The notes beneath the pieces were generated by a model. It was given only the letters and a program-made list of their open reading frames with translations. It ran no database searches and was not told where the DNA came from. Positions 31,544-39,097 of a stretch of DNA of 43,011 nucleotides are shown here, one piece after another. The DNA lies in assembly GCA_046597375.1 (NCBI GenBank), contig JBKJKM010000270.1, positions 1 to 43,011 of the forward strand, in the 5' to 3' direction. Position numbers and translations under genes: made by a program. The stretch is from DATLED01 sp046597375 (GTDB lineage Bacteria > Actinomycetota > Acidimicrobiia > Acidimicrobiales > CADCTF01). Position 1 is the first letter of the stretch; each line of letters opens with the position of its first letter.

Positions 31544-32457
31544 CGCGACGTCCGCACCGGGAACCGAGCGTGCACCCGCCACCCGGGACCCGCCGAACGG
31601 GGCCCGACGTCGAGGGTGCCGCCGCCGGCGGCGACCCGCTCTCGCATGCCCAACAGGCCGTGGCCGGAGGAGGCGGGGCGCAGCGCCATCAGGCCGGCGC
31701 CGTCGTCGTCGACCACGATGTCGATGCCGTCCGGCGCGTAATCCACGTCGACCACCACCCGAGCGTTCGGCGCATGACGCACGACATTGGTGAGTGATTC
31801 CTGCACGACGCGATAACACGCCAGCTCCACGCCGGAGGCGACCGCTTCCGGCGGCGCACCGGTGACCTCCAGGGCAGCGTCGAGGCCGGCGGCGCGCAGG
31901 TTCTCGACGAGGTCCGGGATGTCGAGGAGGCGGGGGAGCGGCGCCGTGGGCGCCGCTTCCTCGTCGGGCACGACCGTGGTCGTCGACATCGTGCCGGGAC
32001 CGTAGCCGTCAGGACGGGCCGCGGCCCCGAGGGAAGCATCGGCCGAGCGCAGGACGGCGAGGAGGCTGCGGAGCTCGGTGAGGCTCTGGCGGCCCGCTTG
32101 CTCGGCCGCGCGGAGTGCCTGGTCGGCGGCGTCGGGCTTGGTGCTGGCGACGCGCCGGGCAGCCGCGATCTGGATGGTCATGAGGCTGACACCGTGGGCC
32201 ACGATGTCGTGGAGCTCCCGAGCGATCCGCACCCGCTCCTCGGCTACGGCCAAGGTGGCGCTCCGGTCCTCTTCGATTCGCTGCTGTCGGGCCCGGCCGA
32301 GCAGGAAGGAGATGCCGATGCCGATCAGCAGCACTGGCCACAGGTAAACGAGGTCGAGCGTCCACGCGCCGACGCTCTCGAGCAGGAATCCGATGCCCGT
32401 CAGCGTGAAGATGAAGCCCGCCATCACCCGGGACGGCCGCAGCTCGGTGGCGTTCAC
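31540..32457 (-). CDS. liaS: Sensor histidine kinase, HisKA_3 type (LiaS-like)
   Basis: A 305-residue kinase. Two membrane helices (about 12-28 and 36-54) are separated by a very short loop, so it senses in the membrane or through a partner. The dimerisation box is ERVRIARELHDIVAHGVSLM with the phospho-accepting H83, and the ATPase domain has the N-box VVQESLTNVVRHAPNA, G1 VVDDDGAGL and G2 GHGLLGMRERV. This is the LiaS/VraS/DesK-type class. GTG start overlaps the LiaF-like stop, so the three proteins are translationally coupled. In LiaFSR systems LiaF inhibits the kinase until cell-wall stress; the same is inferred here. Confidence 0.9.
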   Translation of the reverse strand: MNATELRPSRVMAGFIFTLTGIGFLLESVGAWTLDLVYLWPVLLIGIGISFLLGRARQQRIEEDRSATLAVAEERVRIARELHDIVAHGVSLMTIQIAAARRVASTKPDAADQALRAAEQAGRQSLTELRSLLAVLRSADASLGAAARPDGYGPGTMSTTTVVPDEEAAPTAPLPRLLDIPDLVENLRAAGLDAALEVTGAPPEAVASGVELACYRVVQESLTNVVRHAPNARVVVDVDYAPDGIDIVVDDDGAGLMALRPASSGHGLLGMRERVAAGGGTLDVGPRSAGPGWRVHARFPVRTSR

Positions 32458-33173
32458 GGGCGGGAACGCACCACCTGGATCGACCCGAGACCGACGTCGA
32501 GGTCGAGCTCGAGCTGCTCGGCGTCGGTCGAGCTCGGCGGGTCCTCGTAACGCCCCCGCACGTTGGTGCCGCCGTCCGCCTTCCCCGTGGAGGAGAAGAG
32601 ATCGAGCTCGCCGGCTTGGGCCTCGGCGATGATCTCGACGCCGACAACTTCGGCCGAGGGCAGCACGACGATGAGCTCGCCCATCGCCACCTGCACGCGT
32701 ACCCGTCGGCCCGCCATCGCCGCCGCGTCCAATTCGGTGAGGTCGAGGGTGAGGCTGCCGACGCCCAGCTGGTAGTTCGACTCGAGATCGGCGCCGACGG
32801 TCGGAACGAACGAACGCTCGCCGACCCCCTTCTGCAGGAGTCCGACATCGACGGCCGAGATGCTGGCCAGCGCGACGGTGAGGGCGAGGCCCAACACGAC
32901 GAGGCCGCCGCCACCGGCCCGCCGTGCCGTGGCCACGAGGCCTATTCCCAACGCGATGAGGAGGGTCGACAGCATGGTCGCCACCGACAGTTCGACGAGG
33001 TCGAGTTGTTGTACCAACCAGCCGATGCCGCCGAGGACGAGGAGGGCCCCGAGCACCTGGCTGTCAGCCGAGTCGCGCCCTCGCCGGCCGGGGCGTTGTC
33101 GATGCGTTGGCTGGCGACCACCACCCGCCCACGGAGGGCCGGGGGGTCGAACCGGGGTGGAGGTGGCCGCCAT
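32454..33173 (-). CDS. liaF: LiaF-like membrane protein (DUF2154/DUF4097-type C-terminus)
   Basis: A 239-residue protein. A basic, proline-rich N-terminus (1-36) precedes three or four hydrophobic helices (LGALLVLGGIGWLVQQL, MLSTLLIALGIGLVATA, GLVVLGLALTVALASIS). The C-terminal ~120 residues are beta-rich with VQVAMGELIVVLPSAEVVGV and LDVGLGSIQVVRS, characteristic of LiaF-type cell-wall-active-antibiotic response proteins. It is first in the leftward operon with the HisKA_3 kinase and NarL-type regulator. ATG 33173 is chosen because TATGGT ends 7 nt upstream; ATG codons at 33209 and 33185 are alternatives. Symbol by analogy only. Confidence 0.82.
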   Translation of the reverse strand: MAATSTPVRPPGPPWAGGGRQPTHRQRPGRRGRDSADSQVLGALLVLGGIGWLVQQLDLVELSVATMLSTLLIALGIGLVATARRAGGGGLVVLGLALTVALASISAVDVGLLQKGVGERSFVPTVGADLESNYQLGVGSLTLDLTELDAAAMAGRRVRVQVAMGELIVVLPSAEVVGVEIIAEAQAGELDLFSSTGKADGGTNVRGRYEDPPSSTDAEQLELDLDVGLGSIQVVRSRP

Positions 33174-33180
33174 GCCGCTC

Positions 33181-33186
33181 ACCATA
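33181..33186 (-). promoter_or_regulatory. -10 box (TATGGT) of the liaFSR-like operon
   Basis: On the minus strand TATGGT ends 7 nt before ATG 33173. It lies in the 42-bp gap after the HelD-like stop, so the operon has its own promoter. Confidence 0.5.
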
Positions 33187-33215
33187 CGGATGGCGCCGCC
33201 CGCTGGCATCGTCCC

Positions 33216-35261
33216 TCAGATGGAATCGGTCTCGTCCGCCAGGAGGGGGGCGGGCAGCGGCTCGGCGTGGACGACCGAGAGGTGCTGGGTCGGCCGGGTC
33301 AGGGCGATGTAGAGCAGTCGGAGGCCGTTGCGATTCGTTCCCTCGAGTTCGCGCACGATGCGGGCCGGCTCGACCACGACGACGGCATCGAACTCGAGCC
33401 CCTTCGCCGTCAATGCGGGTACGAGGGTCACGGCATGGTCGAGCCCTTGACGCTCGGCCTCGCCGAGGTCGGCGCCCGCCTCTTGCAAAGCCACGGCCAC
33501 CTCGTCGTGGAGGGACTCGGGAGTGATGACGGCGATCGACGTCCATTCCCGCGCCAAGGCGATGGCCTCGGCCGCCGTGGCCGTGGCGACTTCGAGGGTG
33601 GAGAGGAATCTTGGTTCACTGCGACCCGGCCGGATCGACTCGGTGGGGCGGAGGCCGGGCGCGATCGACGGGAGGAGGCGGGAGGCCACGGCGAGTACGC
33701 GCCCCGGTGCGCGATAGCCGAGACCGAGCTCCTCGACTCGTACACCGTCGGGGGCGGGAAGGTGCACCAGGAGCTCTTCCCAGGAGTCGCGACCCCAGAC
33801 GCCCGTGCCTTGGGCGATATCGCCGAGGATGGTGAGTGAACCGCTCGGCACCCGGCGAGCCAGCATGCGGGCCTGCATGGGTGAAAGGTCCTGGGCCTCG
33901 TCGACGACGGCATGGCCGTAGGTGCGGAGCCGACCGTCGATACGCTCGATGGCCTCGTCGACGAGCGGACCGTCCGCCTCGGCCCACGACTCGGTCTTGA
34001 GCGAGCGGCCGGCCTTGCGGACGAGGAGTGACTGCTCCTCGGGTGTGAGGATCCCCTCGGCGGCCTCGGCCAACCGCGTTCGGTTGGTCAGGAGCTCCCG
34101 GACGAGCGCCGCCGCTGACACACTCGGCCAGAGGTGGTCGAGAGCCGCCTTGAAGCCGGGGTCGGACGACAGCGTCCTCGACACCTGGGCGTACTCGCTC
34201 CCCACCTGGCCGACGAGCTCGGCGAAACGCTCGTAGACGGCGCGCGCCAGCAGGTCGCGCAGCGTGGTGCGACCAGCGGAGTAGGGGATGCGGCGTCCGC
34301 CGACGAGCTCCGCCAGCTCGTTGACCCGCGCCATCGGGATGACGACACGTAGCCGTTGGTGCCGGGCCTCGAGGTCGGCGGTCATCGCACGCCGCCGGAG
34401 CAACAGCGCGCGGCTGATGACCTCGGCCATCCGGGGGTCGCCCTTCAGGCGGGCCACGGGGGGAGGGTCGTTCACGCGGATGGGCGCGTCCGGCACGAGG
34501 TCGCTCAGGATCGTCTGCACGACCGCTTCCTCTCCGAGCGACGGCAGCACTTGGGCGATGTAGCGGAGGAAGGTCCGGTTGGGGCCGAGCACCAGCACGC
34601 CAGCTCGCGCCAGCGCGTCGTTGCCGAAGAGGAGGAAGGCGGCCCGATGCAGGCCGATGGCGGTCTTGCCCGTGCCCGGACCTCCTTGGACCGCGAGGAT
34701 GCCGGGCATCGGCGCACGGATCACCACGTCCTGCTCGGTCTGAATGGTGGCGACGATGTCGAGCATCTGCCCGGTGCGGGCCCGTTCGAGCTCGGCCAGC
34801 AGGGCGTCGCGACCGCGCACCTGCGGTCCCTCGGCGGCGGCGGTGGCCGCCGCATCCGGCCCGAACAGGTCGTCGGCCATCTGGACGAGGGAACGGCCCT
34901 CGACCACGAACTGCCGTCGTCGGATCAGGCCGAGGGCCTCGTCGATGGTGGCGCGGTAGAACGGGACGGCGATCGGCGCCCGCCACTCGATGACGACGGG
35001 ATCGGCGGCGTCGTTCTCCACGTGGCGCCGGCCGATGTGCCACTGCTCGCCGGTGTCGGTGTCGAGGCGCCCGAAGCAGAGCGGACGGTTGGTATCCGTG
35101 AGTTGGAAGACGCGACGCTTGAGGGAGGCCTGCAGGTCGGGGTCGGCGGGCGCCGCGGCCAGGAGTTGTGCGGCGCGCTCCCGCATGAAATCGAGGCATT
35201 CGTAGGCCCGGTGGATGTGGGCCTGTTCGAGATCCAGCTCGTGGTCGAGGTCAGCGGGCAC
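33216..35261 (-). CDS. helR: HelD/HelR-like UvrD-family ATPase (RNA polymerase recycling factor type)
   Basis: A 681-residue superfamily 1 ATPase. The N-terminal acidic helix ELDLEQAHIHRAYECLDFMR (8-27) corresponds to the coiled-coil arm that enters the polymerase channel in HelD proteins. It is followed by a domain containing WHIGRRHVEND, the Walker A GGPGTGKT (193-200), the Walker B VVDEAQD (452-458), LGDIAQG (479-485) and the C-terminal motif VI-like LLYIALTRPTQHLSVVH. HelD-type proteins remove RNA polymerase from stalled complexes; the actinobacterial HelR subgroup is linked to rifampicin tolerance. GTG 35261 is the first start without an unsupported N-terminal extension; TAGCGT lies 10 nt upstream. 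Divergent from the LigD-type gene. Symbol provisional. Confidence 0.85.
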   Translation of the reverse strand: MPADLDHELDLEQAHIHRAYECLDFMRERAAQLLAAAPADPDLQASLKRRVFQLTDTNRPLCFGRLDTDTGEQWHIGRRHVENDAADPVVIEWRAPIAVPFYRATIDEALGLIRRRQFVVEGRSLVQMADDLFGPDAAATAAAEGPQVRGRDALLAELERARTGQMLDIVATIQTEQDVVIRAPMPGILAVQGGPGTGKTAIGLHRAAFLLFGNDALARAGVLVLGPNRTFLRYIAQVLPSLGEEAVVQTILSDLVPDAPIRVNDPPPVARLKGDPRMAEVISRALLLRRRAMTADLEARHQRLRVVIPMARVNELAELVGGRRIPYSAGRTTLRDLLARAVYERFAELVGQVGSEYAQVSRTLSSDPGFKAALDHLWPSVSAAALVRELLTNRTRLAEAAEGILTPEEQSLLVRKAGRSLKTESWAEADGPLVDEAIERIDGRLRTYGHAVVDEAQDLSPMQARMLARRVPSGSLTILGDIAQGTGVWGRDSWEELLVHLPAPDGVRVEELGLGYRAPGRVLAVASRLLPSIAPGLRPTESIRPGRSEPRFLSTLEVATATAAEAIALAREWTSIAVITPESLHDEVAVALQEAGADLGEAERQGLDHAVTLVPALTAKGLEFDAVVVVEPARIVRELEGTNRNGLRLLYIALTRPTQHLSVVHAEPLPAPLLADETDSI

Positions 35262-35316
35262 GGGGTCGGCGACGCTACCGGTGTCGCGCGAGCGTCGCAA
35301 CGGGAAGAATTCAGGA

Positions 35317-36300
35317 GTGGCTCTCGACAAGTACCAGTCGATGCGGGACTTCCAGAAGACCGAGGAGCCCTCGGGCACGGCCGACCCGGCGATGTCCGAC
35401 GACGAACGGAACGGCACCCCTCGTTTCGTCGTCCAGGAGCACCATGCGACGGCCCTGCACTGGGACTTTCGCCTCGAGAAAGACGGCGTCCTCGTGTCGT
35501 GGGCCGTACCGCGGGGGCTGCCCCCGGACCCCCGGGTCAATCACCTGGCGGTCCACACCGAAGACCACCCGCTCAGCTACATCGACTTCGAGGGTGGCAT
35601 TCCCCGCGGCGAGTACGGCGGCGGCGAGGTGATCCTGTGGGACCAAGGCACCTACACGGAGGAGAAGTTCTCCGACCGGGAGGTGATGGTCGTCCTCGAG
35701 GGCGAGCGGGCCAAGGGCCGCCACGTCTTGTTCAGGACCGACGCCAAGAACTGGATGATCCACCGGATGGATCCCGCCCTGGATCCGACCCGTGAGCTGA
35801 TCCCCGCCGATGTCCGGCCTCTCGAACCTCGGACCGTCGAGGAGCTCCCGACCGATGGCGTCTGGCACTTCGCCGTCGCCTGGAGGGGCACGCGAACCGC
35901 CGTCGTGGTCGACGGCGGGCGGTGCATCGCTCGCGACGTCGCGGGCGTCGACGTCACCAAGAAGTGGCCGGAGCTGGGGTTGTTCGGCCGGGCCGTCGGC
36001 GCCCTTCCCATCGTCTTCACCGGCGTGCTCGTTCGGCCCGAGCCGAAGGTCGCCGCCACCTTCTTCCTCGAAGACGTCGTCTGGCTGGACGGGCACGGCA
36101 CCGACCCGCTTCCCTTTTCGGCCCGGCGGTCCCTGCTGGAAGACCTCGATCTCGACGGCGACACGTGGAAGACCTCGCCGCTCTACGACGACGGAGGCGT
36201 GCTCCTCGAAGCCGCCGCCGCCCAGAACCTGCCCGGCGTCCTGGCCTTCCGTCGGGACGCACCACTGGAAGCGGCCCTGGTGGTGCCGTGCGGTCGCTGA
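35317..36300 (+). CDS. LigD-type 3'-phosphoesterase fused to a catalytically degenerate DNA-ligase domain
   Basis: A 327-residue protein. Residues ~1-165 are the LigD phosphoesterase (PE) domain. RFVVQEHHATALHWDFRLEK (36-55) and AVHTEDHPLSYIDFEGG supply H42, H48, D50, R52, H84 and Y88, which carry the same numbers as the metal- and phosphate-binding residues described for Pseudomonas LigD. GGIPRGEYGGGEVILWDQGTY and TDAKNWMIHRMD follow. From ~170 the sequence runs parallel to the LigD adenylation domain, but motif I KxDGxR reads AWRGTR (A188), D-G-E reads TGV, and the E-G-V-x-A-K segment reads PGVLAFRR. The ligase half therefore should not form an adenylate. GTG start with AGGA adjacent. Ku begins 17 bp downstream. 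Confidence 0.88.
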   Translation: MALDKYQSMRDFQKTEEPSGTADPAMSDDERNGTPRFVVQEHHATALHWDFRLEKDGVLVSWAVPRGLPPDPRVNHLAVHTEDHPLSYIDFEGGIPRGEYGGGEVILWDQGTYTEEKFSDREVMVVLEGERAKGRHVLFRTDAKNWMIHRMDPALDPTRELIPADVRPLEPRTVEELPTDGVWHFAVAWRGTRTAVVVDGGRCIARDVAGVDVTKKWPELGLFGRAVGALPIVFTGVLVRPEPKVAATFFLEDVVWLDGHGTDPLPFSARRSLLEDLDLDGDTWKTSPLYDDGGVLLEAAAAQNLPGVLAFRRDAPLEAALVVPCGR

Positions 36301-36317
36301 CGGGGTAGATCCACCAC

Positions 36318-37136
36318 ATGGCACCTCGTGCGATCTGGTCCGGCTCGATCAGCTTCGGTCTCGTCAACGTTCCGGTGAAGCTGTTCTCGGCCGTGAAGTC
36401 GAAGGACATCCACTTCAACCAGCTCGAAGAGTCGACCGGCGCGCATATCAAATACAAGCGCGTGTCGGAGAAGTCGGGCAAGGAAGTCGACTTCGAGAAG
36501 ATCGTCAAGGGCTACGAGGTGGCCAAGGGCAAGTACGTCACCATCTCGGCCGACGAACTGGCATCCGTTGCGCCCGAGAAGTCCCGCACGGTCGACATCG
36601 AGGACTTCGTGGCCATCGCCGACATCGATCCGATTTACTTCGAGAGCACCTACTACCTCAGCCCCGATGGTGAAGGAGCGGCCAAGGCGTACGCGTTGCT
36701 CCTCAAAGGCATGGAGGTCACGGAGCGCATCGCCATCGGCCGCTTCGTGATGCGCACCAAGGAATACCTGTGCGCCATCCGGCCCTACGACGGCGTGCTC
36801 GCCCTCGAGACGATGCTCTTTCCTGACGAGGTCGTTGCCAAGAAGGACATTCCGGGGATCCCGGGTCGAAAGGCGGCCGTCGCCGAGCGCGAGCTCAAGA
36901 TCGCCACCTCACTCATCGAATCCCTGACGACGGAGTTCAAGCCGGCGGCCTACAAGGACAGCTATCGCCAGGCCGTGCTGAAGATGATCGAAAAGAAGGC
37001 GAAGGGCAAGGAGATCGTTCTGCCCGAGAACCTCGCCGACAGCGGTCCGACCGAAGTGATCGATCTTCTCGGCGCCCTCGAGGCCTCGGTCGAAGCCGCC
37101 AAGAAAGCCAAGAAGGCGGTCCGCAAGGCCTCCTGA
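36318..37136 (+). CDS. ku: Ku protein (bacterial non-homologous end joining)
   Basis: A 272-residue Ku homodimer subunit. Family landmarks are RAIWSGSISFGLVNVPVKLF (4-23), HFNQLEE, RVSEKSGKEVDFEKIVKGYE, the ring segment DIEDFVAIADIDPIYFESTY and YYLSPDG. The C-terminal ~30 residues are the short Lys/Ala-rich tail AAKKAKKAVRKA found in many actinobacterial Ku proteins, which helps DNA binding. Ku rings thread onto broken DNA ends and recruit LigD. It is in an operon with the PE-pseudoligase gene (17-bp gap). No LigD polymerase or functional ligase gene occurs in the window, so these must be elsewhere or absent. Length is normal. Confidence 0.95.
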   Translation: MAPRAIWSGSISFGLVNVPVKLFSAVKSKDIHFNQLEESTGAHIKYKRVSEKSGKEVDFEKIVKGYEVAKGKYVTISADELASVAPEKSRTVDIEDFVAIADIDPIYFESTYYLSPDGEGAAKAYALLLKGMEVTERIAIGRFVMRTKEYLCAIRPYDGVLALETMLFPDEVVAKKDIPGIPGRKAAVAERELKIATSLIESLTTEFKPAAYKDSYRQAVLKMIEKKAKGKEIVLPENLADSGPTEVIDLLGALEASVEAAKKAKKAVRKAS

Positions 37137-37150
37137 TCGACCCGCAGTGC

Positions 37151-37903
37151 TCAGTGATCCGAGAAGTGGCGTTTCATGAGGTCGGTGATCTCGTCGACGC
37201 GCTCGCACTCGAGGACGTGGCCGGCGCCCTCGAAGGTGACGAGCTCCACACCCAACGCCTTGGCCAGACGGACGCCGTTCTCGTACGGAACGAGTGGGTC
37301 GGCGTCGCCATGACCGACCACGATCGCCACGCCGTGGTCGCGGATCGCCGCAGAGGGATTGAACTGCTGGATGGCCTGCATCTGGCGCAGGTAGCCAGCT
37401 GGTTGGGTGGCCGACTCGATGGACAGCTGGGTCTCGTCGTCGATGACGTCGGGGTGGGCCTCGTAGAAGCCTGGACCGGCCAGCCGCGCCCAGGTCGGCG
37501 TCCCGTCGTCAGACGGGCCGAGCACTCCGGGATTGGCCGGGGGCACGGCATCGGCCGCACCGCCATGGGTCGACAGCAACACCGCCGCCCGCACCCGTGT
37601 GGGTGCCAGGCGCACGATTTCCTGGCTGACCATTCCGCCCATCGAGATGCCGGCCAAAAAGAACTGCTCATGACCGAGCGACGACATGAGGTCGAGGGCG
37701 TCGGTCGCGATGTCGACCAGGGTGAAGCCCGCCTCACACGCACCGGTGCCGCCCGTCTCCCGATTGTCGAAGTGCACGACCGTGTAACCGGCCTCGACCA
37801 GGGGCGGCACGACGCGGCGCCACCGCTTGCCGGTCTGGCCGAGTCCGCTGACCAGTAGCACGGTGTCCGGCCCCGTTCCCGCTACCTCGTACGCCACCTG
37901 CAT
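37151..37903 (-). CDS. Alpha/beta hydrolase
   Basis: A 250-residue alpha/beta-hydrolase. The oxyanion-hole segment is LLVSGLGQTGKRW, the nucleophile elbow is GISMGG (Ser in AGISMGGMVS), the acid is probably the Asp in VVGHGDADPLVP, and the base is the His in EGAGHVLE. Substrate is unknown: esterases, lactonases and C-C hydrolases share the fold. ATG 37903 is preceded by GGGGGA, a good ribosome site. It is divergent from the ferritin-like gene and shares the palindromic operator at 37932-37951, whose other half can serve a minus-strand promoter, so both genes are probably controlled together. Confidence 0.87.
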   Translation of the reverse strand: MQVAYEVAGTGPDTVLLVSGLGQTGKRWRRVVPPLVEAGYTVVHFDNRETGGTGACEAGFTLVDIATDALDLMSSLGHEQFFLAGISMGGMVSQEIVRLAPTRVRAAVLLSTHGGAADAVPPANPGVLGPSDDGTPTWARLAGPGFYEAHPDVIDDETQLSIESATQPAGYLRQMQAIQQFNPSAAIRDHGVAIVVGHGDADPLVPYENGVRLAKALGVELVTFEGAGHVLECERVDEITDLMKRHFSDH

Positions 37904-37922
37904 TCGTCCCCCGAAAGATCGC

Positions 37923-37951
37923 TTGCCCAGCTGTATACCGACCAGTATACA
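37923..37951 (+). promoter_or_regulatory. Promoter of the 37960 gene (-35 TTGCCC, -10 TATACA)
   Basis: TTGCCC (37923-37928) and TATACA (37946-37951) are 17 bp apart, the best -35/-10 pair in the window. TATACA ends 8 nt before ATG 37960, so transcription should begin at or next to the start codon. The operator palindrome covers the spacer and the -10. Confidence 0.65.
37932..37951. promoter_or_regulatory. Palindromic operator (TetR-type) in the divergent promoter region
   Basis: TGTATAC and GTATACA form perfect 7-bp arms around CGACCA. Read on the minus strand the same palindrome contains TATACA at a position that could be the -10 for the hydrolase gene. A dimeric TetR-family repressor is the likely binder, by analogy with A/T-rich-armed operators having a C-C-G-A-C-C-type centre. 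No regulator gene adjoins, so it would act in trans. Confidence 0.65.
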
Positions 37952-37959
37952 CTGGCGGC

Positions 37960-39063
37960 ATGACGACAGCCCAGGTCGAGTTCACCGAGCACGAGCTGCT
38001 CGAGGATGCCTCCATCACCGAGCCGCTGATCGCCGGTGGCGTGCGTTGCCACGGCGGGTTCGACGAAGGGGGCGACTACGTCTCTCCCCGGACGAAGCAT
38101 CGGGTGCCCGGCATCGTGGCCTGGCAGGGGAAGCACCGCCAGGAATTCGGCAAGGAGATCCTCGACATCCCGCTCGAGACCTGGCCCGAGAACTACCCCA
38201 ACGTGGCCCAGGCCGAGCATCTCGTCCGCAGTGGCGTGCCCGAGCCGTTGATCGGAACGCTCACCCGCATTGGCACCGTGGAAGGCTTCGGCGCCAACAT
38301 CCGTTTTCTCCAGCCCGGCGACATGCAGCGCCACTTCGAAGAGTCCGTCAAGGGCACGACCATCGATCACCTCGGCAAGGGCTTGTTCGAGGCTCATGGT
38401 CGCGACGAGGCGGGGTGGGAGCAGGAGGCCGGCCACAAGGACATGTGGTTCGCCGCTCGCGACATCGCTTTCGAGAACCCGACGGCGAAGATCGACGTCG
38501 AAGGCATGCTCCAGCGCATGGGCTTCGGCCCGGCTCCTGCCGGCAGCCCCGCCGCCGCGCAGGTGCCCGCTCGGCTCCTGCCCGACGACATCGATCCCAA
38601 CCTCGAGGCCATCGCCGGACTGATGACACGGGTGCTGCTGATCGAGATCCAGGCCTTCCACACGTTCAAGTGGGCCGAGAAGTGGCTCTCCGACTCGACG
38701 CTGGTCGCCGGCGATGGCGAGGCGGCCAAGCTCGTGTCCTACATCCGGGGCGACGAGACGCCTCACGTCGGCTACCTCAAGACCGGCCTGACCGAGATGC
38801 GCGACCGCACATGGATCGGTGCGTCGGGCAAGAAGTACAAGGGCGAGGACATGTTCCAGCTCATCTGGGAGCGCGCCCTCGACAACAGCCTGGGCGCCGG
38901 CCGCGATCTCAACCGCAAGGCCGTGTTGAACGAGGTCGAGCACTGGACGAGCCAGAAGTCCAATGGCGCTTCGATCCTCGAAGGCTTTCATGCCCTTGGC
39001 GACGAGCCGGCAACGGCCGCCGATCGCCTCGCCGCCGTCGACGGCGCCCCGGTCACCTACTGA
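37960..39063 (+). CDS. Protein of unknown function, possible ferritin-like di-metal fold
   Basis: A 367-residue protein I do not recognise. The C-terminal half is helical and carries E229, H234 and E240 in VLLIEIQAFHTFKWAEKWL, and an ExxH pair (E266, H269) in YIRGDETPHVGYLKTGL. An E/H helix followed by an ExxH helix is the pattern of ferritin-like di-iron proteins, so a metal-binding fold is possible, but the second half-site is not clear. The N-terminal ~180 residues include WPENYPNVAQAEHL and RFLQPGDMQRHFEES with no match I know. There is no signal peptide or membrane segment. It is regulated by the palindrome just upstream and is divergent from the hydrolase gene. Lack of a Shine-Dalgarno supports leaderless translation. 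Confidence 0.7.
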   Translation: MTTAQVEFTEHELLEDASITEPLIAGGVRCHGGFDEGGDYVSPRTKHRVPGIVAWQGKHRQEFGKEILDIPLETWPENYPNVAQAEHLVRSGVPEPLIGTLTRIGTVEGFGANIRFLQPGDMQRHFEESVKGTTIDHLGKGLFEAHGRDEAGWEQEAGHKDMWFAARDIAFENPTAKIDVEGMLQRMGFGPAPAGSPAAAQVPARLLPDDIDPNLEAIAGLMTRVLLIEIQAFHTFKWAEKWLSDSTLVAGDGEAAKLVSYIRGDETPHVGYLKTGLTEMRDRTWIGASGKKYKGEDMFQLIWERALDNSLGAGRDLNRKAVLNEVEHWTSQKSNGASILEGFHALGDEPATAADRLAAVDGAPVTY

Positions 39064-39097
39064 CCGGCGTCGTCATCGTTGCCTGGCGGCTCCCCGA

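Noticed and set aside
34356..35795. A 479-codon plus-strand frame opposite the HelD-like gene, running into the PE gene.
   Set aside because: No motif, and it is antisense to a protein with Walker A and B motifs in place.
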